From: Owenia fusiformis
Taxonomy: Eukaryota; Annelida; Polychaeta; Sabellida; Oweniidae
DNA: 64,000 bases
Direction: 5' to 3'
Assembly (NCBI GenBank): GCA_903813345.2
Contig: CAIIXF020000011.1
Coordinates: forward strand, 9,520,842 to 9,584,841
Shown: positions 1 through 12,000 of the stretch, piece after piece
Layout of the letters: the number at the start of each line of letters is the position of its first letter
Numbering within the stretch: the first letter of the stretch is position 1
Translations under genes and position numbers: made by a program
The notes under the pieces: model-generated
The model's database searches: none
Seen by the model: only the letters and a program-made list of their open reading frames with translations
What the model was told of the DNA's origin: nothing

Positions 1-202
1 ATAGAAACGTAAAATCAACATTAATTTACTAATGACTCTACCGTGATGTGCCGAATATAGAGAGTTTAGCTACCACTATCTTCAGAATTTCTAAAAAAAA
101 TATTGCTGACGTGGTTCGAAGAAAAGATTATGAAATGAAGCCATGCCGATTGATGATTGCCGTCTATATGATTGTGTATTACTAGTTTCTTCGGACTAAC
201 AA

Positions 203-371
203 AACAATTGTAGACCTCTCCATTCGGTCAACCGTCAAAATCGTATACCTCGACTGTAAACCTTGAAACTACTGTTGACCTCGACCTTCGGTCTCTGTCA
301 ACAGTAGTTTCTCAGTTTACAGTCTCGGTATACAATTTTGCCGGTTGACCTCTGGAGAGGTTAACAATTGT
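203..371. repeat. Short foldback (palindromic) element
   Basis: Two arms of about 75 bp face each other around a centre near 285. The left arm starts ACAATTGTAGACCTCTCC and the right arm ends GGAGAGGTTAACAATTGT. The arms pair imperfectly but over most of their length, as expected of an aged MITE. It sits in the midasin intron that runs off the left edge. Bases 372 to about 1040 show nothing recognisable. Confidence 0.65.
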
Positions 372-1039
372 ATACTGTAGTCAATAGTTAGTATTGTATA
401 TTAAAACAATTCAACATGATTTTCTTCTTCATTTATTTAGCTTCAAACAGGCACATAATCAGCCATCAATTTCCTTGCAATAATGTTGAAATACACAATT
501 TCTAAACACATTCATGACATCAATTTATTTCAATCTAATTTGCAATAATGAAAAATTCCATTACCTACTTTATTGTTTGTTTACTATTCAGGACTGAAGA
601 TATTAAATGCAACATATTCTTTTAGATAAATCTAATACAAAAAGGTTCCATCCAACTTATAGACTTAGTTATTGGATATTTTACACCTTCTATTCAAAGT
701 ACTAAATTGGCCATTTATGAACATAAGTTAATTAGTGCAATTCTTCACCTCTTCATACTTGTGCCAAACATGTACCCAGTGCTAAATTAGACAAATTGGA
801 TGATCAAGCAAGAAATAAATGATATTATTAAATCAATCCTATAACATCTTAACTAATAAAGTGAATCATTACAATTCAGAAACTGCAATGTTAAAAGCTG
901 TGTTTTTCAATGATTGCATATTTCAGTGGTTCTTACTGAAATGCTGAAAACATATCTCAAAGTTAAAAAAGTTAAAACCAATACTTCTGAATTTTGTATT
1001 TACCTTGTCTCCAAACAGTACTATGCGAGGTCTACAACT

Positions 1040-1435
1040 CAGTATACCAATGATTGTTTTATGAGGTGTTCTGGAGCTCGACTAGGGTCTAGTCAGAGCT
1101 TGTGTCAGGCTGGGCAGAGCTTAGACATGGTTGATATGTCAGATCACTGACAGTGGCTGGGTAAAACCAACCTTGTCTTTTGGCCTGACACTGCTCGTGT
1201 CTGGGATTGGGGTGTCCACTGGGGAGGGTGACGGGAACACAGCAGCTCAGAACACCAATGATTGTTTTATGAGGTGTTCTGGAGCTTGACTGGGGTCTAG
1301 TCAGAGCTCAGAACACCAATGATTGTTTTATGAGGTGTTCTGGAGCCTTACTAGGGTCTAGGCATAGCTCAGCACACCAATGATTGTTTTATGAGGTGTT
1401 CTAGAGCTTGACTAGAGTCTATTCATAGCTTGTGT
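1040..1435. repeat. Tandem repeat, about 60 bp, four copies
   Basis: The block ACCAATGATTGTTTTATGAG followed by GTGTTCTGGAGCTTGACT recurs near 1045, 1253, 1313 and 1377, with unrelated sequence between the first and second copies. No open frame is conserved across the copies. It is an intronic minisatellite remnant. Confidence 0.7.
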
Positions 1436-1628
1436 TCCCGTGTCTGGGATTTAGGTGTTCATGGGAAAATTTTGTCTATGGGGAAAGGTGATTTACAGGA
1501 AAGGTCAAATTGGGTAAGGGGGTAGTTTGGGAGAGTTGTCCAAGGAAAGATGTGACCTATATAGACAACTCTCCAAAATTACTCCTGTAGCCAATGACCC
1601 AAACCCTGTAGGACACCTTCCAATGGCA

Positions 1629-2300
1629 GGGAAAGGTGAGTGGAAGGGGAAGGGGAAGGAGTGGGGAAAGGGGGAGGGAAAGGGGGAAGGAAAGGGGGAG
1701 GGAAAGGGGGAGGGATGGGGGAGGGATGGGGGAGGGATAGGGGGAGGGAAAGGGGGAGGGATGGGGGGAGGGTAGGGGGAGGGATAGGGGAGGGGAGGGA
1801 TAGGGGAGGGATAGGGGAGGGGAGGTATAGGGGAGGGATAGGGGAGTAGGGAGGGATAGGGGAGGGATAGGGGAGGGAAAGGGGAGGGAAAGGGGGAGGG
1901 ATGGGGGGAGGGTAGGGGGGAGGGATAGGGGAGGGGAGGGATAGGGGAGGGATAGGGGAGGGATAGGGGAGGGATAGGGGAGGGATAGGGGAGGGATAGG
2001 GGAGGGATAGGGGAGGGATAGGGGAGGGATAGGGGAGGGATAGGGGAGGGCTAGGATAGGGAAAGGGGAGGAGGGGGAGGGAAAGGGACAAATTCACAAG
2101 AAAATTTGGAGTCGTAAGAATAAATAGGGGAGGGATAGGGGAGGGATAGGGGAGGGATAGGGGAGGGAAAGGGGAGGGATAGGGGAGGGAAAGGGGAGGG
2201 AAAGGGGATGGATAGGGGAGGGAAAGGGGAGGGATAGGATAGGGAAAGGGGAGGAGGGGGAGGGAAAGGGGAGACGGGGGAGGGAAAGGGACAAATTCAC
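1629..2300 (+). repeat. G-rich satellite (GGGGAGGGATA)n
   Basis: The plus strand is almost pure purine, made of variants of an 11-bp GGGGAGGGATA unit. A second-level duplication places the tail GGGACAAATTCACAAGAAAA at both about 2085 and 2288. Runs of three to four G make G-quadruplexes plausible. The sense RNA of the surrounding midasin gene would carry the C/T-rich complement. Open frames through this block are low-complexity artefacts. Confidence 0.9.
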
Positions 2301-2618
2301 AAGAAAATTTGGAGTCGTAAGAATAAATTCAAGCAATCTTATAGCAATCTTTGTAAGTCGATGGTACCATTATGTTAATAACATCTTTGGTGTAACTATT
2401 TCGATAGTTTTACATATAACTGATGACTGTACTGTAGACAAAAAGAAAACACATAAGAAACTGTATAGTGACCCATATGTTGAAGAAACTGACATGTTTC
2501 AAAGTCAATACAAGATATACATGTATATATAAATAATAATCATCGTGAAGCAGATAACGTTTTACAAGGTGCAAATGCTATGAATCAGGTTGCTTTATGT
2601 CATGAACATTATGACAGA

Positions 2619-2806
2619 ACAGGGGAGGGGAGGGGAGTGGAAGGGAGGGGGAGGGGGAGGGGAGGGGAAGGGAGGGGGGAAGGGAGGGGGAGGGGAAGGG
2701 AGGGGAGGGGAAGGGAGGGGGAGTGGAAGGGAGGGGAAGGGAGGGGGAGAGAGGGGAAGGGAGAGGAAGGGAGGGGAGGGAAGGGAAGGGAGGGGGAGGG
2801 GAAGGA
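2619..2806 (+). repeat. Second G-rich satellite (GGGAGGGGAAG)n
   Basis: This is a second block of the same composition, with GGGGAGGGGAAGGGAGG variants, about 320 bp from the first. It ends about 120 bp downstream (in the gene's sense) of the donor of the last midasin exon in the window. No coding content is credible. Confidence 0.9.
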
Positions 2807-2923
2807 TAATTCTGATGATGCTTTTATTTTTTCCCTTAAATGCAAGGCTGGAGAGTGAATATTCCATTAGTGCTGATAGAGCATAGACTTAGTTGTTTGG
2901 AGGTTTATTGCGAGAGAGTTTAC

Positions 2924-3059
2924 CTGGTCATGGTGTTGTCTCACTGGCCTTAGTCCCCCAATGAAGTCAGCACTCTCTGTGTGGAGATGGCAGTTGACAG
3001 AGTTGAGGATCTGAGAGGATATCTCAGCAAACATCTGACATATTGTGGTCTTGCCACAT
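2924..3059 (-). CDS. MDN1: Midasin exon, codons 1351-1396: AAA4 Walker A end
   Basis: The exon completes the AAA4 P-loop begun in the previous exon (GETG + CGKT) and continues TICQMFAEIS, then SADFIGGLRPVRQ, which is typical midasin text after AAA4 Walker A. The acceptor is TTTTAG at 3060-3065 and the donor GTAAAC starts at 2923. It is the last exon seen. The following intron fills the left 2.9 kb. Confidence 0.95.
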
Positions 3060-6000
3060 CTAAAACATATGAAATGCTGCATCATATAATCGCTCAACTA
3101 AAAGCCATATAATATTCCATATGTCTCCATAGTGTGTTCTTGCCACATCTAAAACATATGAAATGCTGCATCATATAATCGCTCAACTTAAAGCCATATA
3201 ATATTCCATATGTCTCCATAGTGTGGTCTTGCCATATCTAAAACATATGAAAAAATATGAAATTTCAAATTCCCTTCCTTCAAGCAGGCTGTCAGAAAAA
3301 ATACTTCTTTTATTTCATTTATAAATGGCTACTACATGTACACGTTTATAACAAAACTAGACAACAGCAAGCCCAAGGTGTGGCAAATCCTATCAAATGG
3401 CCTTGGCTGTCCTCTTTAAAAAATTGCATCACTATGATTTTAGTAACAGCAAACTTCATAAAACAGCAAAATTGTCAATGAACAGTAAGTAGTCACATAT
3501 CAAATATATACAGAGCTCCTATGTCCCTAGGCATCAGCATGTAAAATTTGAACCAATTCCATTCAATGGTATTTGAGTTATCAAAGATAACGTTTTTTTA
3601 TGAAAAATGGCCACCAATTTGAAATATGGCGGCCATCTTGAAAATGTCTTCATGAGCAAGGCTCCTTTGTATCCAGGCAACAGCATATAAAATTTGATCC
3701 AAATCCATTCAATGGTATTATTATCAAAGATAACGTTTTATTTACGAAAAATGGCCGCCATTTTGAAATATGGTGGCCATCTTGAAAATGTCTTCTTCAG
3801 CAAGGCTCCTTAGTACCCAGGCAACAGCATATAAAATTTGAACAAAATCCATCCACTAGTATTTGAGTAATCAAAGATTATATATTCCGAAAAATGGCCG
3901 CCATTTTTAATTGAGCAGCCATATTGAAAATTCCTTCTCGAGCAGAGGTCCTACACCCATAAGGCATTAGCCTGTAAAATTTGAATGGACGGACGGCTTT
4001 TCTATATCCCCCTCGAACTTCGTTCCGTGGGATAAAAAGCCAAAGTGTCAGAATATAGATTCCTCTAAAGGTGCTTTACATATCGTCACTATCTAGAGAA
4101 AGTAAAATTTTAAAGGTCAAGGTCATTGAATTAGATCACAATCTATTTTATCTAGGTTTTTCAAAGTTCGAAACTACAAATCAATATTCCTCTAATATAA
4201 AGGTTCTTCACATATTAACAATTGAATGTCTTTTAAAATTTTGTGCCCATTTTGAGATATACGACCTCATAAACTGAAAGAGGTCAAATATCTAAATTTT
4301 TCAAGGTCAAATTTCAACTTCTTTTACATTGAACAAATATTTTTTTAAACATCGTCTATGACCTTAGATTTGAGATTTAACCTTATTGTCAAAAACGCCT
4401 ATTGGGCCTCCGTAAGATTGCTTCTAGTTTTTCTCAAATTTTTATTCTTTTCTTGATTTTTGTCATTCAAGTTGCCAAGGTCTTTCTTGGAAAAGTAGGG
4501 TGTATATCTATTTGAGTATGTGCATCTATTAGATATAATATGGTAATTGTTTATATTCATACCCAGTCTCTCCCACCAACAATACAGGTTCGCCAAATTT
4601 CAGTGCTTGTCCTACAAGTGCCGCTAATCTCTTCATGGCACTAGTCCACACAACGTGTTCAAATTCCTTTGCAGTGCCACTTATAAGTTTCTCTAATACA
4701 TTTCCTGTCGTTGTGGAAGTGACATCATACAGCTGCTTGGCATTCACTTTGCATTTGATATGTTTTTCTAGAACCTCCTTGATGATATCTATTTCCTCTG
4801 CTTTGCGAACACGTCCTGCCAGCAACAGATAACCTGAAAGTATTTCAAGAGAATTATTAGTTTTCATAGTATTACTCTATTACAGTACTAGTATATATGA
4901 CAATAGTAATAGCACAAAGGGCTAACACCTGCATTAATGAGACGCAGGTCTCCCTTCGGTTCCAGTGGGTGTTCATGAGGGACTGTTAATGTTATCTGAA
5001 TTATGTCCTCTGTAGAGTGGAACAGAGTGGACTCACTAAATGAAGAAACAGACTATACAATGCCATGGAAATACAAAGGAAAGAAAGACTCAATGTAGCA
5101 TGTCAAATGTAAAACCATTCAATTTTCTACTCAGAAAGCATTTTTAACAAATGTTTTACTGAATAGATATTCCAAAATTTGAGTTGCCCCTAAGCTACAA
5201 TTCCCCATTTGTTTAACATGGGATCTGCCATTTTTGTTTTTCATGAAATTCCTCAATCTGGACATCAAATTTATTTCTCAATCTGGACATCAAATTTTGA
5301 CCTATTGTAATGGAGATATAACATTGAATTTTGCAGACTTTATAGAGAATAGAATAAGATATAGATTTATTTACTTAATCGGGTTTTCCTTTTGTTCCAT
5401 GCTTAGAAGAGTCGTTCAAACAAATATGGGGGTTAACATGTAAACCTATGAGGAAAACCACTGGTCCTTAACTTTTTTGAGGAGTATATATTTCCTAAAA
5501 CAACTGATTATTTGCTATCAGAGTATCAAATATGTGCAATCCAGAGCATACCTTGGTCTGCTAAATACTGGTCCCAGTCAAAGTAGTTGCTATCTACTTT
5601 ATCAGCATGTCTATAGCGCTCTGCCCAGCGGAACAGATCTCGTAATGTGATGAAACCCTGCTTGCCTTTAAACACACTAGAGCTACTTCTACGGGTCTGA
5701 AATAGGGAGGCATACCATGAGCTTAGTACAAAATCAGTTTTCATACAAAACTAGAAAGCAACAACTCCACGGAGTAATAAATCCACTGAACGAACGCTAT
5801 ATATTCATAAATCTGCATATGTCACAATGTAATATTTGAGATATAGTATTATAGTATAATGCAACCATACATAGCGAATTCTTGCTCTTAGCAGCCATTT
5901 TGAATTTTCTGATGCATGGATTGGAAAATCAACACCATAATTGTGATCTACTCTAAAATTCCTTCAATTTGAGTATAATATAGCCATACTTTTAAGAGAT

Positions 6001-9000
6001 CAGAAAATATTGCGAAATCCCACATTAGGCAGCCATTTTGAATTTTTTGAGGCCCGTATCAGAAAAACGCTACAATATTTCCAATCTACTCTAAATTGCC
6101 TTTCATTTGAGTATATTATAAAGCTATACTGCAGAAAAATCTCAAAATTAACGAAAAATCCTGTTTTCCCCAGGACCCCATACACAGCCCCTGGGGGTCA
6201 GGCTAAAAAACACAGAACATGTGTGAAATAAATAGATGTTGGGAATATACTACAAAGATTTCAGACGATAATATTCATTACATGTACTTTGGTTTAAATT
6301 GAAAAACCTAAGATTTTCGATTTTCGCCAAAAGGATAGGTATCGATATGGAGAACTGAATTCAACAATGTTTTTCTCTTAAACCAATCGTTGAAAATATT
6401 CCGTAAAAAAAATGGTATTTTATGTAATGTTGACTGATTGACAACAATTTAATGCGAAAATTATTTAGAAATATTTTATACAAGTGTATAACTGTTTTTG
6501 ATAACATTTTTTGTTTTTTTAGTGCAATTGTTTTTGCTCCTTTCTACCAATTCTTGAGAATGAAATAAAATGTCTTTCCGAACCTTGTTGGAACAAAATA
6601 GCATATACAACATGTTTTTAGACCTCTCAATATTAAAGTTATACAAAGGAATTTTTGGTTGATTTTAAAAAAGTATTCAAAAAATTAAAACAAAATCCCC
6701 CCAAAATAGATAAAAATCAAGAAAAACCTTTTATTTCATTAACAAGATACTTTTCTAAAATCAACCAAAATTACAATATTGAGAGACCTAAACATGTTGT
6801 TTTTATGTCGCTTTGTTCAAATGAGGTTCGGAAAGATGTTTCATTTCACTCTGGAATCATGATACCAAGAACAAAACAAGTGTTTGATGTGTTTTTTAAA
6901 ACAATATAGATGAAAGAATGTATATCTATTTCAAATTATATTGCTACCATTCAAAAGATGGCCATTAAATTGAAAATTTGTAGGATTTCCAGAAATTTTT
7001 GATGACTGGTTTAAGAGAAACGTGTGTTCAAAAAGTTCGCCATATCAATACCCATTCTTTCCTGCCATTTCTAGAGTGGAGGCCATCTTGAAAAAAAATA
7101 AAAATACAGTACATCTTTCCACCCAATATGAAGCAAATCTGTTCACTAGTATTCAAGGTATCTTCCAGATGGACAGACCTATGGAATTTATATTGTATCA
7201 AAATTGGACATAACATGATCTATGGGAAAAATCGAACGCGATACTTGAACTATATGATTCGAAACTCGCATCATACTAAAAATGCGAAATATGCATAATT
7301 ATATGCGAAACTCGCATCATCGTATGCCATTTTCAATCCATGTTATACCAAAAGTTAATTTTCTTACATAACTTGTTTTCATTTACACACGCACTGGTTG
7401 TATCAAGTGTCACACAAAGAGTTAGCACTAACTCCAATCACTTTCCAAAAATCCATAAGCAATGTTGGAATGTCACACAGATTGTGGTATAAGTTGCATA
7501 GAATACTGAAAGAATTACACATGGATCAAAGTAAATTTTGAACGAATGTGTCAATTTTACACACGCATTGAGTTCAAACTCACATAGGATGGTTCCCGCT
7601 CGCATAGGCTGTCAGAAACAAGTTGCACTTCACATAGGGTGGGAGATTTGAAGTCACGTGATATTTACATCCTGGTTTCTACAATATGGCGCCCTCCGTT
7701 TGCCGCACTGATATGTTATTTCGTTCAGTGCAAAAGTAACGCGAGATTTAGAAAAAAATCTTGAACATATCTAGAAAGCAATTTATGTTTCATCAAGGTG
7801 TGTGATCGGTACACCAAGGTGTGTGATCGGCACATCATGGTTTGTGAAGGGAAAAACGTTTGTGCAAGCCGCATAAGCATTTGTTCGACTTGTGTACCCT
7901 GTTCGATGTCATTTTTAAACAATGCATACACAAATACGCATGTACAAGTGTGATTTTACAAACATAGAGTGTGCAAACTCGAACAAACCGTGTATGAAAT
8001 CACACGTATTGTGTATGTATTCTGCTAAATGATATTCTATGTGTCAGAGATATCACATAAATATAAGATGTCAAATTTTGATACAGTTTTAACACCATAC
8101 AGACCAACGGACAGATAGAGGGCATTATATATACATACTATATCCCTTAACCGAACTTCGTTCATTGGGATAATTGCTGCCCTGCAGATTTACATGTACT
8201 TCTATTTTCCTAGAGTTTCTCTAAATATGACTGTTGAAATCAGGGTTTTCACTAGGCTTTAAGACTCTCGCACTCTGCCAAGATCTAAAATGTTCAACCT
8301 TGATACTGCCAGGACCTCATCTGCCATAATCTAAATAATTACATTCGCATACTCTAAATTACCTGGTCTGAAATATTGACAAAGAAAAATATTTTTAATC
8401 ATTGCTTCACTTGTTGTTTTGAGAAAGGATGTTCATTGTGGAATTCTCTCTTAGGTTTTATTTATTGATCTAGATGAATTAAGTATTCTTCTATGAGAAA
8501 ATCTGACATAAAATGAGTAAGGTATCACTGCTTACCTGCAACTCAAGCATGACAGCAACAAGTTTCTTGCAGTAGGAGAGTGGCATCTGACATCTTTGTT
8601 GGAGAATCGTGATTAACTCTTTACTTGGTATGTCATCAAAATGAAGTTCAACAAATCTGTTTCTGAAGGCCCTGGACAGCACCTATGCATTAGTATGTGT
8701 TATATTATTACATACAATAAACCGTAATCGCCGTATTTAGCACCCACCTCTTAATAAGTGCCTACCCACTTCACAAAGTTCAAGAAATATTGAGAAATGA
8801 CCAATACGAGGAATTGCTGCAAGACATTAGAACAACACCCCAGGAGGTCTCTGAATTATTTTCAAGCCTGGATGTTAACAAATCTCATGGCCCGGATGGA
8901 ATAACAAACAAAAAAAATGATCAAATTATGTGGCGATAGTCTGTCTTTTCCAGTTAGTAGACTTTTTAATAGAATTTTTGAAGAAAGTACTTTTCCTGTT

Positions 9001-12000
9001 ATTTGGAAGGAAGGAACAATCATACCGATTTTTAAAAAGGGGGATAAAGGCAATATTTCTAATTATAGACCAGTTACATTACTATGCTCACTCTCCAAAG
9101 TATTAGAAAAAATAATCCACAACAGACTCCTTCTTCATTTACTGGATAATAATCTCTTGTATAAATTTCAAAGTGGTTTTTTACCACAACACGGTGAATC
9201 AACTGATCAACATTGTTCATGATATACAAACTAATGTTGATCAACAGAAAAATGTCCGTTCAATATTTTTAGACCTGATGTCTGCATTTGATTTGGTACC
9301 TCACAAACTCTTAATAAAAAAACTTAAAGCATACGGATGTAGCAATAAAATTATTCTATTAATGACTTTGTATCTTAAAGACAGAAGGGTTAAAGTGCGT
9401 ATTAATAACTGCCTTTCCGATTGGTCCTCTGATCCTGAATTAATTGGTAACAACAACATTTTGGTCAATAATCCTAATAAACCCCAATATATTATAAATG
9501 CCGGTGTTCCCCAAGGTTCTGTTTTGGGTCCCCTACTATTTTTAATATATATTAACGATTTACCTGACAACTTAAACTCCAAAGCTTTCATTTTTGCTGA
9601 TGATACGTCACTTTATGATGCCTATGACAGAAACTCTGACATGCTATTGAATTTAAATCAACCCCTTCAACAAGATTTGAACAATCTTAATCAATGGGCA
9701 ACCACTTGGCGCATGCAATTTAAAGCCCAAAAAAGTGCTGATCTAACCTTTTATGGTCAAAGAACCCAATTAGCAGCTCAACCATCATTAACCTTAGGAA
9801 ATGAGCAAATACCAATGACAGATACCCATAAGCACTTAGGAATAGTGTTAGATAAACACTTAAACTTTAATGCCCACATTGACCAACTGATTAACAAATT
9901 GACAATTTTAATGAGGCTACTGAAGGCTCTTAGTAAAAAGTTATCAAGAAAAACATCTCGAAACAATTTACAATGCTTACTTCATACCCCACTTAGATTA
10001 CTGTGACATAATTTACAATAAAGCATCAGCTCTTAAGCTCCAAGCTCTCGAAAGTCTGCACTATAGAGCAGCCTGCCTAGTTTCAGGTGCTATTCATGGG
10101 TCAAATACTGATAAGGTACTTTCTTCTCTAAATTGGAAAAAGCTGGCATCGAGAAGAGATGAGCACTTAAAAATTTTTATTTTTAAGGCGCGCTTTAATG
10201 CTTTACCTCCCTTCATCTGTGATGTGGTGAGAACTTATGAAATTGTTCACACTAGAAGGCTGAGAGATCAGCCAGATTATCAGATTCCATTACATACTAG
10301 TGTCTCAACTAAAAAATCTACAATTTTTAGTGCCATCTCAGCTTGGAATGGGCTTCCACCAACTATCCGAGTTGGGCAGCCAATCTCAAGATTCAAAAGA
10401 TCAGTCAGGAAGCAAAGGAGCCATGCATCCTTACCCACATCCAAAATGGAGTACACTATGCCAAGACAAACAGAAATTACTTTCAACAGACTTAGAGCTG
10501 GACTCTTGCTTAATAGCCATTTACATGCCCACAATTAATGATCACAAATGTCCATGTGGTGCAGCTCATCAAACCACTTCTCATTTTCTAATCAAAAGTC
10601 CACTGCTCATAAATGAAAGGGAATTGCTTCTTGCAGGACTCGACGAACTGGAATGTCTGCCCGATTTCAGAAATTTAACAACCTCTAAGAAATCAGATAC
10701 ACTTTTGTATGGGGATACCAACCTTAGTGATGTGATGAATAGCAAAATTATTGAAATCGTGGCTCACTATGTCTCAACAGCAATCACAGTTTTAAACAGC
10801 CAGTGAAACATTCTAAAATCCTTTGGGAACCTCATGGGTGGGATGGGGAGCAAGCATATATACAGACTGAACATACTACGTGGTTTTTGTATTGTGTAAA
10901 TTCCTGTGTTATATTTTTAATATTTACTATGCCGATAATGTTATTAAGTTAACAAAGGCATACTTTTGTATTTATATCAATATCAAGGAAATTGAAATAA
11001 ATTGAAAAAATAAAATAAAATAAATACAAGGAATAGTGAATATATGGGATGCAATCTTTCTCAACTTTTACATGACTTATACATGAAAAATGATTAAAAG
11101 ATAAGGTATAACTTATGATATCAAACAGTCACTAGTAGAAATATTGAAAATAATCGGGGGGCTCTGCTGGGGATTTCCTCAATTTCTGTCAATATTGCTT
11201 TATTTAAGCGATCTTTACCGTAATCTCTCCAATATCAATACATATCATTATTGTAAAAATATGCAGTTACTTCAATTTGATGTTGCAAATAAGGCATTCT
11301 TGGAAAGAAAAATTGCCATACATCAAATTCCCGGGGATTTTTGACTTCTTACAGTATATGGGTGGTTATTAGAATGGTCTGAAGGAATACATGAAACTGT
11401 TCCCTGAATCTGTCAGTCATGACCACCTTACCAATGCTTAGCTCAAGCCCTGTTTCTATGTGTGTCTTCACAGAATCCTCACTAAAGCCATATTTCTATT
11501 AAATAAATTCAAAATTTAAAAGAAATTGAAAAATCCTTACCTTTCTCCCACCATATTGCCCTGGTGGATTTTGGGTAGCAAAGAGCATAAATTTTGGGTG
11601 TGCCTTGACAATTTCTTGTGTTTCAGCAATAAATAGTTCCCTGTTGTCATCCAGTAGTCTATTGAGGGCTTCTAGTACATCAGTTGGTGCGAGGTTAAGT
11701 TCATCCAGTATAATCCAATGCCCCTGTCTCATGGCCTCAACCAATGCACCTGTACAGGATACAAAAGAATAAGTTCATCCAGTATAATCAAATGCCCCTG
11801 TCTCATGGCCTCAACCAATGCACCTGTACAGGATACAAAAGAATAAGTTCACCCAGTATAATCCAATGCCCTTGTCTCATGGCCTCAACCAATGCACCTG
11901 TACAGGATACAAAAGAATAAGTTCATACAGTATAATCAAATGCCCCTGCCTCATGGCCTCAACCAATGCACCTGTACAGGATACAAAAGAATAAGTTCAT

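Noticed and set aside
1579-2867. Long proline- or glycine-rich open frames on both strands
   Set aside because: They are translations of the G-rich satellites; no start context, no conserved domain and the same length in several frames.
9301-10534. Minus-strand frames within the LINE
   Set aside because: Antisense shadows of the reverse transcriptase and its tail.
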